From positions 434,001-498,000 of the forward strand of contig NZ_JANUGZ010000003.1 of assembly GCF_024753205.1 (NCBI RefSeq): 64,000 bases of DNA, given 5' to 3'. Position numbers and translations under genes: made by a program. This document shows, in pieces, positions 17,622 to 26,068 of the stretch. The stretch is from Massilia aurea (GTDB taxonomy: Bacteria > Pseudomonadota > Gammaproteobacteria > Burkholderiales > Burkholderiaceae_D). The notes beneath the pieces were generated by a model that was not told the DNA's origin, did not search any database, and saw only the letters and a program-made list of their open reading frames with translations. The first letter of the stretch is position 1, and every line of letters starts with the position of its first letter.

Positions 17622-18061
17622 CACGTTCGAAGACCATCCGCAGCCTCGGCACCCTCGTGCAACTGCGTTCGACCCAGGTCGAACGCCTGGAAGCCGACCT
17701 GGCGAGCCAGGAAGCGACACGGGTACGCTACCAGAACAACCTGGATCGCCTCACGGCGCTGACGCACGGCAGCGGCGCATCGGGCGCGGCGCTGCAGGTC
17801 AATCCGGCCATGGCGCTGAACTGCGGCGCCTACAAGCAGGGCGTGATGGCGCTGGCCGAGAGCCACCGGATCGACCTGTCGCTGCACCAGGCGAACATGG
17901 CGGTGTCGCAGACCCGGCTCAAGGATGCCTGGGTCGGCCGCGAACTGCTGGGCAAGGTGCTGGCCCGTACCCAGGACGCGCATGCGGCCGAGAATGAACG
18001 CGCCACCCGCAAGCGCGAAGACGATATCGCTACCCAATCCTGGCTGGCCGGACGGGCCTGA
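17618..18061 (+). CDS. fliJ: Flagellar export chaperone FliJ
   Basis: A 147-residue, mostly helical protein with a long predicted coiled coil (heptad Leu/Ala pattern in LRSTQVERLEADLASQEATR and again near the C-terminus). FliJ is the central stalk of the export ATPase and an escort-chaperone. Sequence conservation in this family is low; the call relies on length, coiled-coil character, position after fliI and the ATGA overlap. Confidence 0.88.
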   Translation: MTRSKTIRSLGTLVQLRSTQVERLEADLASQEATRVRYQNNLDRLTALTHGSGASGAALQVNPAMALNCGAYKQGVMALAESHRIDLSLHQANMAVSQTRLKDAWVGRELLGKVLARTQDAHAAENERATRKREDDIATQSWLAGRA

Positions 18062-18108
18062 GCCCGCCCCAGACGCACACGCACACGCAACCACAAGGAA
18101 CACGTCCC

Positions 18109-19497
18109 ATGGCAACGGCAATCACTTCACCGACCTACGATCCCATCCCGACCGCGACCAATCTGGCGGACAAATACGTCGCGCCGCGCCAGCAGATTCT
18201 GACGACGCAGCTTGCCGCCGCCACCGCCGCCGAGCGTGGACTGACCGAGATGAATTCGGCGCTGCTGGCGTTCCAGACCAGCCTGACGGCGCTCACGGGC
18301 ACGAACAAGACGGTGTTCGCGCAGTCCGCCGTGTTTGGCGACACGACGGTCGGCAGCGCCACTGCGAGCAGCAAGGCCGCCGCCGGCACGTATGCCTTCT
18401 TCGTCAAGCAGATCGCCACCGCCAGCCAGGTGTCGTTCACGGGCCTGGCCGACAACACCGGCGTGGCCGGCACGCTCAAACTGAACATGGGCGGCGCCCT
18501 CGCCTTCGATGTCGACATGGCCGCCGCCAACACCGACGGCGGCGCGCTGAGCACGCGCGAACTGGCCGCCGCCATCAACGGCGCAGCCGGCAACGGGGGC
18601 AAGGTCACGGCCTCGATCGTCACCACCGGCGGCACGGCGGAGCTGGTGCTTACCGCCAGGGACACGGGCCTGAACTCGGCCATCACGCTCGATACGAGCG
18701 GCATCACCGGCACGTCCAGCCTGGCTGACGCCAATGCCGACCCGGCGCGGCGCCGGGTGCTGGTCGGGGCGCAGGATGCCGAGATCCGCGTCGGCGCCGA
18801 AAATGGCACCGCGATCACGCAGGCCAGCAACACCTTCACCGCCATCGATGGCGTCAGCATGACGTTCACCAGGGCCCATGCAGCCGGCGCCGCGCCCGTC
18901 ACACTGACCGTATCGGCCGACACCACCACCAGCACGGCCAACGTGCAGGCGTTCGTCGACGCCTTCAACAAGCTCAAGACCACCCTGAGCAAGCTGACCG
19001 CCAGCGGCGACGCCGCCAAGGGCGTTGCCGCTGGCACGTTCGCGCATGACAGTGGGGTGCGTGCGCTGAACGACCGGCTCGGCACGCTGCTGCGGCCGGC
19101 CAATGGCGACTCGCTGGCGGCCTACGGCATCATTTCCACGCGCACCGGCACGCTCGAACTGGACGCGAAGCGCCTGACCAGCCAGCTGGCCGTCAATCCG
19201 ACCGGCCTGGACGCGCTGATCGGGGCGCCAAGTTCGTCGGCGCCGACCGGCATCGCCGGCGCGCTCGACAATTACCTGAAAACCTGGAGCAGCAGCGTCG
19301 ACGGCCAGATCAAGCTGCGCCGCGAACAGACCACCAGCGAGCAATCGCGCCTGAGCGCGCGCCAGGCGTCGCTCGACGGGCAGCACGAAGCAGCCTATCA
19401 GCGCTACCTGCGCCAATTCACGCAGCTGCAGAACATGCAGTCCGTGATGAACAACAACGTGTCACTGTTCGATGCCCTGTTCGGCAACGACAAATAA
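18109..19497 (+). CDS. fliD: Flagellar filament cap protein FliD (LafB-like)
   Basis: Filament cap, 462 residues. The N-terminal coiled region (LADKYVAPRQQILTTQLAAA) is followed by Ala/Thr-rich D2-D3 domains, including an FAQSAVFGDTTVGSATASSKAAAGTYAFFVKQIA segment typical of FliD. The C-terminal helix ends LRQFTQLQNMQSVMNNNVSLFDALFGND. AAGGAA stands 9 nt before the ATG. It opens the block fliD-fliS-fliT-fliK-fliL-fliA-motA-motB, the same order as lafBCDEFSTU. Confidence 0.94.
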   Translation: MATAITSPTYDPIPTATNLADKYVAPRQQILTTQLAAATAAERGLTEMNSALLAFQTSLTALTGTNKTVFAQSAVFGDTTVGSATASSKAAAGTYAFFVKQIATASQVSFTGLADNTGVAGTLKLNMGGALAFDVDMAAANTDGGALSTRELAAAINGAAGNGGKVTASIVTTGGTAELVLTARDTGLNSAITLDTSGITGTSSLADANADPARRRVLVGAQDAEIRVGAENGTAITQASNTFTAIDGVSMTFTRAHAAGAAPVTLTVSADTTTSTANVQAFVDAFNKLKTTLSKLTASGDAAKGVAAGTFAHDSGVRALNDRLGTLLRPANGDSLAAYGIISTRTGTLELDAKRLTSQLAVNPTGLDALIGAPSSSAPTGIAGALDNYLKTWSSSVDGQIKLRREQTTSEQSRLSARQASLDGQHEAAYQRYLRQFTQLQNMQSVMNNNVSLFDALFGNDK

Positions 19498-19516
19498 CCA
19501 CAGCCGGATCCCCAAT

Positions 19517-19906
19517 ATGTCCTATCAAGAAGCCTACGGCAGTTACCACGCAGTGAACCTCGACGCGCAGACCACGCGCGCCTCGCCGGTCGACCTGGTG
19601 CTGCTGCTCACCGACGGCCTGCTCGACGAACTGGCGCGCGCCCGCGCGCACATCGTCGCCCGCCGCTACGAACAGAAAGCGGCCAGCATCAACAAGTGCG
19701 TCGAAATCATCAACGGCCTGGCCAGCTCGCTCGACTTCGACGGCGGCGGCGACACGGTGGCCAACCTTGCGCGCATCTACGATTTCTGCGCGGGCCACCT
19801 GCATACCGCCGGCATCAAGCTCGACCCGGACATGGTCGATGAAGTCATCCGCATCCTGTCGACTATTCGCCAGGGCTGGAAAGGTGTCCAGGAACGCAAT
19901 GGATAG
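19517..19906 (+). CDS. fliS: Flagellin export chaperone FliS (LafC-like)
   Basis: Cytoplasmic chaperone binding the flagellin C-terminus, 129 residues. Starting at MSYQEAYGSYHAVNLDAQTTRASP it has the FliS Y-x-x-x-x-x-x-A...SP-x-x-LV-x-LLxDG pattern (LVLLLTDGLLDELARAR). The C-terminal helix carries IRILSTIRQGWKGVQ. An upstream ATG at 19472 overlaps fliD and is less likely. It overlaps the next gene by 8 bp. Confidence 0.93.
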   Translation: MSYQEAYGSYHAVNLDAQTTRASPVDLVLLLTDGLLDELARARAHIVARRYEQKAASINKCVEIINGLASSLDFDGGGDTVANLARIYDFCAGHLHTAGIKLDPDMVDEVIRILSTIRQGWKGVQERNG

Positions 19907-20216
19907 GTCAATCGTCATCGGCCGTCTGGGCGCGCAGCTCGACGCCGCTGCCAGCGGCGCCGACTGGGATGGCCTCGACCTGGCCGTGCGCGACCTGGCG
20001 CGCCAGCTGCGGGCGCTGGCGGTCAAGGGCCCGTGGAGCGCCGCCGAACGCGTGGCCCTGCGGCGCCTGCGCGCAGCGCACGACCGCGCTGCGCAGACGG
20101 GCGCCACTGCTGCTGCCGACCTGCAGGCGCGGATGGACGAGATGCGCGACAACAAGGAAGGCTGGATAGCCTATGCCCTCGCGGGCGAAACCGAACCTGG
20201 TGAGAACGTGCAATGA
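19899..20216 (+). CDS. Small FliT/LafD-like chaperone
   Basis: A 105-residue, helical, charged protein (MDRSIVIGRLGAQLDAAASG; RVALRRLRAAHDRAAQTGAT; ending KEGWIAYALAGETEPGENVQ). Residues near the end resemble the FliT-like stretch in which the chaperone ends with a short helix after an Asn-Lys-x-Gly-like turn. Identity is inferred mainly from size and from its place between fliS and fliK, where lateral systems carry lafD. It would escort the FliD cap protein. It overlaps both neighbours by a few bases. Confidence 0.65.
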   Translation: MDRSIVIGRLGAQLDAAASGADWDGLDLAVRDLARQLRALAVKGPWSAAERVALRRLRAAHDRAAQTGATAAADLQARMDEMRDNKEGWIAYALAGETEPGENVQ

Positions 20217-21430
20217 ATTTCGCAATGAACAGCAGCATGACGACGATGCAGGCCGCTGGCAATGTGGCCGGCAATGCGGCCCCGGCAGCAGCCACCGCCA
20301 TTCCCGGCGCGGCAACGGCCGACGCGCTCGTGCCCGCCGCTGGCACGGCCGGCACGGCAGCGCCGGGCCAGGCCCCGGCCACGGCGCCTGCGGCTGCCCT
20401 GCCCTTCGGTCACTGGATCGCGCTGGACCGCGCGCTGCCCGACGTCACCGCCAGCATGCCGCAGCAGGATGGCGTGGCTGCGCCGGGCGCCGACGCCGGC
20501 GAGGTCGAGGTCGAGACCGCCGTGGAGGATGACGTCGTCCCTGACGTCCTGCTGGCCGCGATGGCGCCGCTGCTGGCGCCGGCCGCACTGCCCGCCATGA
20601 TGCTGGCGATGCACGGTGCAAAGCCCGGCGTCGCCGCCGACGCCGCTACCGCACCTGCCGAAGAAACCGCAGGCGGACCTGCTGCCAGCGTGCCGGCCGC
20701 CGTCGTCCAGGCAGGCGGTGCGCGCGCCACGCCGGCAACGGCCACCGTGTCGATTGCCGCAGCATCGTCGATCCTGCCAGCCCCTGCCCCGGCAGCCAGC
20801 CTGCAGACAGCCGCCCTGCCTGACCCGGGCGCGGCGCAACCGAATGCCATGCCTGCCATCGCGCCGGTGTCGGGCGAGGCCGCAGCCGAGGCCAGCGCCG
20901 ACGCCGCCCCGGTCATGGCGGCGCCGGGCGTGAGCACCGCCGGCACGCCGCCGGTGAGCGCGCGCGGCGCCGACAGCATCGTGCTGGCCGGCCCGCCGAC
21001 CGCATGGCGCCAGAACCTGCACGAGGCGCTGGGCGACCGTCTGCAGCTCCAGCTTGGCCGCAACATCGACCAGGCCACGATCCGCCTCGAGCCGCCGATG
21101 CTCGGCCGCATCGACATCGCGATCCGCCACAGCGGGGGCAACCTGGAGATCCATATCGCCGCCTCCAACAGCGACGTCTTGCGCCAGCTGAACGCCGTCA
21201 GCGACAGCCTGCGCAGCGACCTCGCGGGGCGCCAGTACAGCAGCGTCTCGGTCAATGTCAGCGACGTGCCGCGCATGCAGGCCAGCACCCAGACCGGCGG
21301 CCAGACGCCGGGCCAGGGCCAGGCCGATGGCCAGGGCCGTTCGCGCCAGGAGCAGGAACAGGCGCGCACCCCTGGTCGCGCGCTGCACGACGAAGCCGCC
21401 GCCGGCGCCACCCTTTTTTCGATGAGTTGA
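20213..21430 (+). CDS. fliK: Flagellar hook-length control protein FliK (LafE-like)
   Basis: Secreted molecular ruler, 405 residues. Residues 1 to about 260 are Ala/Pro-rich and disordered. The C-terminal Flg_hook domain (about 262-350) is well kept: WRQNLHEALGDRLQLQLGRN, then ATIRLEPPMLGRIDIAIRHSGGNLEIHIAASN and VSVNVSDV. The tail is Gln/Gly-rich. It interacts with FlhB to switch export from hook to filament substrates. The start overlaps the preceding gene. Confidence 0.92.
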   Translation: MNFAMNSSMTTMQAAGNVAGNAAPAAATAIPGAATADALVPAAGTAGTAAPGQAPATAPAAALPFGHWIALDRALPDVTASMPQQDGVAAPGADAGEVEVETAVEDDVVPDVLLAAMAPLLAPAALPAMMLAMHGAKPGVAADAATAPAEETAGGPAASVPAAVVQAGGARATPATATVSIAAASSILPAPAPAASLQTAALPDPGAAQPNAMPAIAPVSGEAAAEASADAAPVMAAPGVSTAGTPPVSARGADSIVLAGPPTAWRQNLHEALGDRLQLQLGRNIDQATIRLEPPMLGRIDIAIRHSGGNLEIHIAASNSDVLRQLNAVSDSLRSDLAGRQYSSVSVNVSDVPRMQASTQTGGQTPGQGQADGQGRSRQEQEQARTPGRALHDEAAAGATLFSMS

Positions 21431-21440
21431 CACGAGCCCC

Positions 21441-21890
21441 ATGAAAGCAAAACTGATCATTGCAATTGTCGCCGCCGTCGTCGTCGTGGCGGGCGCCGCT
21501 GGCGGCGCGATGTGGTACATGAACACGTCCGCAAGCCACGCTGTGGCCGCCAAGCCGGCGCCCGAAACCAAGCTGACCAAGTACGTCACGCTCGACAAGG
21601 TCATCGTCATGCTGCGCCGCGCGCCGGCCGAGCAGGCCACCCATTACCTGTCGGTCGACCTAGTGCTGGCCACCACGGCAGCGGAAGAAAAAGCCACCAA
21701 GGAGCAGTTGCCGCTGCTGCGCAGCATCGCGGTGTCCGCCCTGTCGGCCCGCACGATGGCCGAAGCCTCGGCCATGACGGTGGACCAGTACGCGGCCGAG
21801 CTGAACAAGGTCTTCAATGCCAACTATGCGAAGGAAAACCACCTCAAGCCGTTTTCCGAAGTCATGGTCGGCAAACTGATCATCGAGTGA
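21441..21890 (+). CDS. fliL: Flagellar basal-body-associated protein FliL (LafF-like)
   Basis: Inner-membrane protein of 149 residues that surrounds and supports the stator. A single N-terminal transmembrane helix (residues about 5-27, rich in Val/Ala/Gly) is followed by a periplasmic domain with YVTLDKVIVMLR, HYLSVDLVLATT and LPLLRSIAVSALSARTMAE, ending FSEVMVGKLIIE. It lies between fliK and fliA as in lateral clusters. Confidence 0.9.
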   Translation: MKAKLIIAIVAAVVVVAGAAGGAMWYMNTSASHAVAAKPAPETKLTKYVTLDKVIVMLRRAPAEQATHYLSVDLVLATTAAEEKATKEQLPLLRSIAVSALSARTMAEASAMTVDQYAAELNKVFNANYAKENHLKPFSEVMVGKLIIE

Positions 21891-21915
21891 TACGCAGCCT
21901 GATCCCGGAGACGCC

Positions 21916-22653
21916 GTGGCCTACATGACCGATTACGCCGATGCCGCCGCCAGCGAATATGGCGACGTGGTGGCCAGCGCGGGCTTGTCGCCGCAGGACG
22001 AGTCGCGTCACCTGGTGGCGTATGCGCCGCTGGTCAAGCGCATCGCGCGCCAGCTCGGCAGTCAGGTCTCGGGCGCGATGGGGCGCGAGGACATGGAACA
22101 GATTGGTCTGATGGGTCTGCTGGAAGCGCTGCGCCGCTACGGCGCCCCGGATACCGGGTTTTCCAGCTACGCCTCGTTGCGCGTGCGCGGCGCAATTCTG
22201 GATGAATTGCGCCGCCAGGACTGGCGCCCGCGCGCGGTGCGCCAGGACAGTCACCGCCAGCGCGACGCCCTGCGCGCGCTCACCCGCAGCCTGGGACGCG
22301 AGCCGTCCGAACAGGAAGCCGCGGCCGCACTGGGCCTGACGTCGGATGAATACCAGCAGTACCTGCTGGCCGAGAGCGCTGAAGAAATGCTCAGCTTCGA
22401 CGAGATCCTGCAGGAAGCGGTCGGCGCGGAGCAGCACACGCCCGGCCCCGAAGACGCCTACATGGTGCGGCGCAGCCTGGAGCAGGCGCTGACCGCACTG
22501 AACGACAAGGAACAGCGCGTGATCCAGATGATCTACGAGTTCGAACTCAGCTACAAGGAAATCGCCGCCGTGCTCGACCTGTCCGATGCGCGCGTCTGCC
22601 AGCTCAACAAGAGCGCGCTGGCAAAAATGAAGACCGCGCTCCGGCGCGACTGA
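21916..22653 (+). CDS. fliA: Flagellar sigma factor sigma-28 FliA (LafS-like)
   Basis: RNA polymerase sigma factor for late flagellar genes, 245 residues from GTG 21916 (GGAG 5 nt before it; ATG 21925 is an alternative). Region 2 shows LVKRIARQLGSQVSGAMGREDMEQIGLMGLLEALRRY and FSSYASLRVRGAILDELR. Region 4 shows LTALNDKEQRVIQMIYEFELSYKEIAAVLDLSDARVCQLNKSALAKMK. An own FlgM lies downstream, so the cluster can run its late-gene checkpoint independently of any other flagellar system in the cell. Confidence 0.95.
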   Translation: MAYMTDYADAAASEYGDVVASAGLSPQDESRHLVAYAPLVKRIARQLGSQVSGAMGREDMEQIGLMGLLEALRRYGAPDTGFSSYASLRVRGAILDELRRQDWRPRAVRQDSHRQRDALRALTRSLGREPSEQEAAAALGLTSDEYQQYLLAESAEEMLSFDEILQEAVGAEQHTPGPEDAYMVRRSLEQALTALNDKEQRVIQMIYEFELSYKEIAAVLDLSDARVCQLNKSALAKMKTALRRD

Positions 22654-22690
22654 ACCGACACCATAGAAACCGCCAGAAAGGCACCACGTC

Positions 22691-23602
22691 ATGCAGCAAT
22701 TACTCGGTATCGCCATCGTGCTTGGCGCCGTCTTCGGGGGCTTTACCCTGATGGGCGGCACCTTTACCTCGATCTTCCACCCGATCGAGCTGTTGATCAT
22801 CGGCGGCGCCGCGCTGGGCGCACTGGTGCTCGGTAATCCGAAACACGTCCTGGCCGAACTGGGCCACCAGCTCAAGAAAGTGGCGGCGCGCAAGAAGCAC
22901 GACTCGGAATTCCAGCGCCAGCTGCTGCTGTTGATGTACGAACTGCTGCAAACCGCCGCCGGCGGCCTGAAAGCGCTCGATGCGCACGTCGAGGCCCCCG
23001 CCGAAAGCCCGCTGTTCCAGCGCTATCCGGCGATCCTCGACGAGACCAAGCTGCTGGCGTTCATCGTCGATAACTTCCGCCTGATGGCGATGGGCAAGAT
23101 CAACGCGCACGAGCTCGAAGGCGTGCTCGAACAGGAGCTCGAAGCCATCCACGAAGAGCTGACGCAACCGGCAAAATCGCTGCAAAAGATCGCCGAGGCG
23201 ATGCCGGGCTTCGGCATTCTGGCCGCGGTGCTGGGCATCGTGATGGCCATGTACTCGGTCTCGGGCGGCGCCGATTCGGGCGAGATCGCCGAAAAGATCG
23301 GTGCGGCCATGGTCGGCACCTTCATCGGCATCTTCGCCTGCTACGGCGTGCTCGAGCCACTGGCCAACCTGATGAAACAGACCGTCAACTCGGACGCCTC
23401 GACGATGGAAACCGTGAAGGTCGTGCTGTGCACCCACGTGGCCGGCAAGCCCGCCCTGCTGGCGATCGACGCCGGGCGCCGCCTGATCCAGCTGAATACC
23501 AAACCCAGCTTTGCCCAGCTCGAACAGTGGATCAATGCGATGGGCGGCGAGGACGAATCGCAGAACAAACGCCGTCGCGCCGCCGACCGCATGACGGGGT
23601 AA
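22691..23602 (+). CDS. motA: Flagellar stator protein MotA (LafT-like)
   Basis: Stator channel subunit of 303 residues with four membrane segments: two near the N-terminus (QQLLGIAIVLGAVFGGFTLMGG; LLIIGGAALGALVLG) and two after about residue 170 (PGFGILAAVLGIVMAMYSV; KIGAAMVGTFIGIFACYGVL). The large cytoplasmic loop carries the charged stretch that contacts FliG (RYPAILDETKLLAFIVDNFRL). The length matches the proton-driven MotA subfamily rather than short PomA. RBS AAAGG precedes the ATG. Confidence 0.95.
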   Translation: MQQLLGIAIVLGAVFGGFTLMGGTFTSIFHPIELLIIGGAALGALVLGNPKHVLAELGHQLKKVAARKKHDSEFQRQLLLLMYELLQTAAGGLKALDAHVEAPAESPLFQRYPAILDETKLLAFIVDNFRLMAMGKINAHELEGVLEQELEAIHEELTQPAKSLQKIAEAMPGFGILAAVLGIVMAMYSVSGGADSGEIAEKIGAAMVGTFIGIFACYGVLEPLANLMKQTVNSDASTMETVKVVLCTHVAGKPALLAIDAGRRLIQLNTKPSFAQLEQWINAMGGEDESQNKRRRAADRMTG

Positions 23603-23605
23603 CAC

Positions 23606-24586
23606 GTGTCGAAAACGAACGACAAGCACGAATCGACCATCGTCAAGCGCGGTGGCGGCAAGCACCAGCATGACGAGCATGGCGGCGCCTGGAAAGTCGC
23701 GTTCGCCGACTTCTGCCTGGCGCTGATGGCGCTGTTCCTGGTGCTGTGGCTGATCGCCTCGCGCGAACAGCAGAATCTCAAGGCCATCATCAGCGAGGCC
23801 ACCGAGAGCGGGATGCTCGAAGGCCAGGGCCAGAAGCCCGCCATCGCCAGCGAGCCCAGCGGCAGCCTGATCGAACGCTTCCCGGTACCGCGCACGGGCG
23901 ATGGCACCGGCAACGGCGGCGCCGGCACGCCGGGCAATCCGGGCGCGCCAAAGGTCGGTTATGAATCGCCTGCCGACCTGGCGGCGCTGTCGAAAGCGCT
24001 GACCGAATTGTCGGCCGAAGCGGGCCTGGCCCCGAACCTGGCTACCGTGGTCACGCCGTATGGCTTGCGCGTGATGCTGCACGACACCGACAAGCAAGGC
24101 ATGTTCATGCGCGGCAGCGCCCTGCCCACCGGGCGCTTTGCGCGTCTGTTGCAAAAAATGGGGCCGCTGTTCGCGCAAATGCGCAACCAGATGCTGATTG
24201 TCGGCCATACCGATTCCAGCCGCTACGCCGGCATCGACCGCGGCGCCTATTCGAACTGGGCGCTGTCGACCGACCGCGCGCTGTCGGCGCGGGCCCAGCT
24301 GCTCACCGGCGGCATGCGCACCGACACCGTGCTGCAAGTGGTGGGCATGGCCGACCGCGGCCCGCTGCACCCCGAGCAGCCGCTCGACGGCAAGAACCGC
24401 CGCATCGAACTCTTGATCCTGACGGGTGCGCAATCGCGCGCGGTGGCGGGCATGTTCGGCGCGCCGGGTGCCGGCGCACCAGCGGGCAAGGCACTGGTCG
24501 GCAACGCCGGTGCAGGCGCGACCGTCAGCCTGCCCGACGCGGCGGCCCTGGAAACATTGCGCGGCCAGTTGCCGACATCGCCATGA
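23606..24586 (+). CDS. motB: Flagellar stator protein MotB (LafU-like)
   Basis: Peptidoglycan-anchoring stator subunit, 326 residues from GTG 23606. The segment HGGAWKVAFADFCLALMALF contains the ion-binding Asp35 in the A-F/Y-ADF context of proton-type MotB, within the single transmembrane helix (about 30-52). A long Gly/Pro linker leads to the OmpA-like domain (about 170-275) with LIVGHTDSSRY and WALSTDRALSARAQL. It follows motA after 3 nt and overlaps the region upstream of flgM. Confidence 0.95.
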   Translation: MSKTNDKHESTIVKRGGGKHQHDEHGGAWKVAFADFCLALMALFLVLWLIASREQQNLKAIISEATESGMLEGQGQKPAIASEPSGSLIERFPVPRTGDGTGNGGAGTPGNPGAPKVGYESPADLAALSKALTELSAEAGLAPNLATVVTPYGLRVMLHDTDKQGMFMRGSALPTGRFARLLQKMGPLFAQMRNQMLIVGHTDSSRYAGIDRGAYSNWALSTDRALSARAQLLTGGMRTDTVLQVVGMADRGPLHPEQPLDGKNRRIELLILTGAQSRAVAGMFGAPGAGAPAGKALVGNAGAGATVSLPDAAALETLRGQLPTSP

Positions 24587-24615
24587 CCATCAACACCAAA
24601 TCACGAGGTAACCGC

Positions 24616-24888
24616 ATGAAAATCTCCGGCGCATCGTCGTCCGCCATCACCACCGTGACGCCTGGCGCCGGTGCGGTGTCGGTACCGGTCCAGACCGAAG
24701 CATCGGCGGCGCCGGCAGCCGCCTTGCAGTCGGCAGTGCTGCAGCCTGCCGCCGATGCGCTCAGTGCCATGCCGGATTTTGACGCCGTGCGCGTGGCCGA
24801 GCTGCGCGAAGCGCTCGCACACGGCGAGCTGCCGTTCGATGCCGGGCGCCTCGCCGGCCTGATTCAAAAATTTCACTCGGGACGCTAA
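24616..24888 (+). CDS. flgM: Anti-sigma-28 factor FlgM
   Basis: Inhibitor of FliA that is exported when the hook is complete, 90 residues. ATG 24616 has GAGGT upstream. The N-terminal 50 residues are disordered and Ala/Ser/Thr-rich, beginning MKISGAS. The conserved C-terminal sigma-binding helices read DFDAVRVAELREALAHGELPFDAGRLAGLIQKFH. An in-frame ATG at 24583 overlaps motB and is less likely. It precedes flgN by 2 nt. Confidence 0.92.
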   Translation: MKISGASSSAITTVTPGAGAVSVPVQTEASAAPAAALQSAVLQPAADALSAMPDFDAVRVAELREALAHGELPFDAGRLAGLIQKFHSGR

Positions 24889-24890
24889 GC

Positions 24891-25319
24891 ATGGCCACCC
24901 TCACCCGCACCCAGGCCAACACGCTGCTTGCCGACGGCGTCACGCAGGACGTCAAGGAAGCGGCCAACATCCTGATGCTGCTCGAACGGCAGTTCGACGC
25001 CGCCGTGCGCCACCGCAGCGAAGAGCTGAGCGCACTGGCCGATGAACTCACCCCGCTGCTCGAGGCCATGGAAGCGCGCCGCCAGCAGCGCGTCAATCTC
25101 GTGCGCGCACTGCTGGGGCCGCAGGGAACGATGGCGCAGTACATTGCCACGCTGGCGCCGGCCCCGCGCGCCGCCTTCGAGGCGGCCTGGCAGTCACTGG
25201 AGCAGACGGTGCGCGCCTGCAAGGATGCAACGCTGCGCAACGGCCAGTTGCTGGCCGAACAGCACGGCATCATGCAGCGCGTGCTGCACGGCGAGGAGCA
25301 GTTGTATGCGCCACGTTGA
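24891..25319 (+). CDS. flgN: FlgK/FlgL export chaperone FlgN
   Basis: Cytoplasmic chaperone for the hook-filament junction proteins, 142 residues, all helical. The N-terminal region LLADGVTQDVKEAANILMLLERQFDAAVRHRSEELSALADE has the FlgN pattern, and QQRVNLVRALLGPQGTMAQYI follows. It is next to flgM as in most flagellar systems; its targets FlgK and FlgL are encoded at 33320-35627. Confidence 0.87.
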   Translation: MATLTRTQANTLLADGVTQDVKEAANILMLLERQFDAAVRHRSEELSALADELTPLLEAMEARRQQRVNLVRALLGPQGTMAQYIATLAPAPRAAFEAAWQSLEQTVRACKDATLRNGQLLAEQHGIMQRVLHGEEQLYAPR

Positions 25320-26052
25320 CATGACGACCCGCGCATTGGCACCAACTGCGCCAACCGCGGCAACCACCGCTGCGAGCCCGAGCCGCCCCACGACCGCATC
25401 GACCGGTGGCGAGTCCTTCGGCAATGTATTTAACGGGGTTGCCAGTGAAGTGGCTGCCTACATCCAGCATGGCGACCCGGATGGCGGCGCTGCCAGCGCA
25501 CTGAGCGCCGAAGGCGCGCTGCTGCGCGCGCGCGCCACCGGCCTGATCATGGATGGCGCCGATGCACCGAACGCAGTCGCCAAACCGCCCCAGCAGCAGG
25601 CATTTTTGGACAGCATCGCGCCCTGGGCACGCCAGGCGGCGGCGCAGCTCGGCGTGGCGCCGGAACTGGTGCAGGCCCACGCTGCCCTTGAATCGGGCTG
25701 GGGCCAGCGGCCGCTGCGCGTCGAAGGCGGCGCGAGCAGCCACAACCTGTTCGGCATCAAGGCCGGCCCAAGCTGGAATGGCGCGACGGGCGACTCGACC
25801 ACCACCGAATACGTGAACGGCGCAGCGCTGACCACCCGTGAGCGCTTTCGCGCCTACCCGAATGCGGCCAGCGCGTTCCAGGACTACGCCCGCGTGTTAC
25901 TCGACAATCCCCGCTACCGCGCCGCGCTCAACACGGGCAACGATGCGCGGGCGTTTGCACAGGGACTGGCGCGCGGCGGTTACGCCACCGACCCCGACTA
26001 CGCGTCGAAACTGGCGCGCATCGCCGGCAAGCTGCAGGGAATCACGGATTGA
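25306..26052 (+). CDS. Stand-alone FlgJ-type peptidoglycan hydrolase (glucosaminidase)
   Basis: A 248-residue protein whose C-terminal about 155 residues match the muramidase half of enterobacterial FlgJ: APELVQAHAALESGWGQRPL (catalytic Glu in ALESGWG), SHNLFGIKAGPSWNG, then FRAYPNAASAFQDYARVL and GYATDPDYASKLARI. The N-terminal about 90 residues are Thr/Ala-rich and do not resemble the FlgJ rod-binding domain, which is a separate gene at 32870. The start at 25306 has GAGGAG 7 nt before it and overlaps flgN; ATG 25321 is possible. It presumably opens the cell wall for the rod and must reach the periplasm through the flagellar exporter, because no Sec signal is seen. Confidence 0.85.
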   Translation: MRHVDMTTRALAPTAPTAATTAASPSRPTTASTGGESFGNVFNGVASEVAAYIQHGDPDGGAASALSAEGALLRARATGLIMDGADAPNAVAKPPQQQAFLDSIAPWARQAAAQLGVAPELVQAHAALESGWGQRPLRVEGGASSHNLFGIKAGPSWNGATGDSTTTEYVNGAALTTRERFRAYPNAASAFQDYARVLLDNPRYRAALNTGNDARAFAQGLARGGYATDPDYASKLARIAGKLQGITD

Positions 26053-26068
26053 TGCACCGCTTGACGCG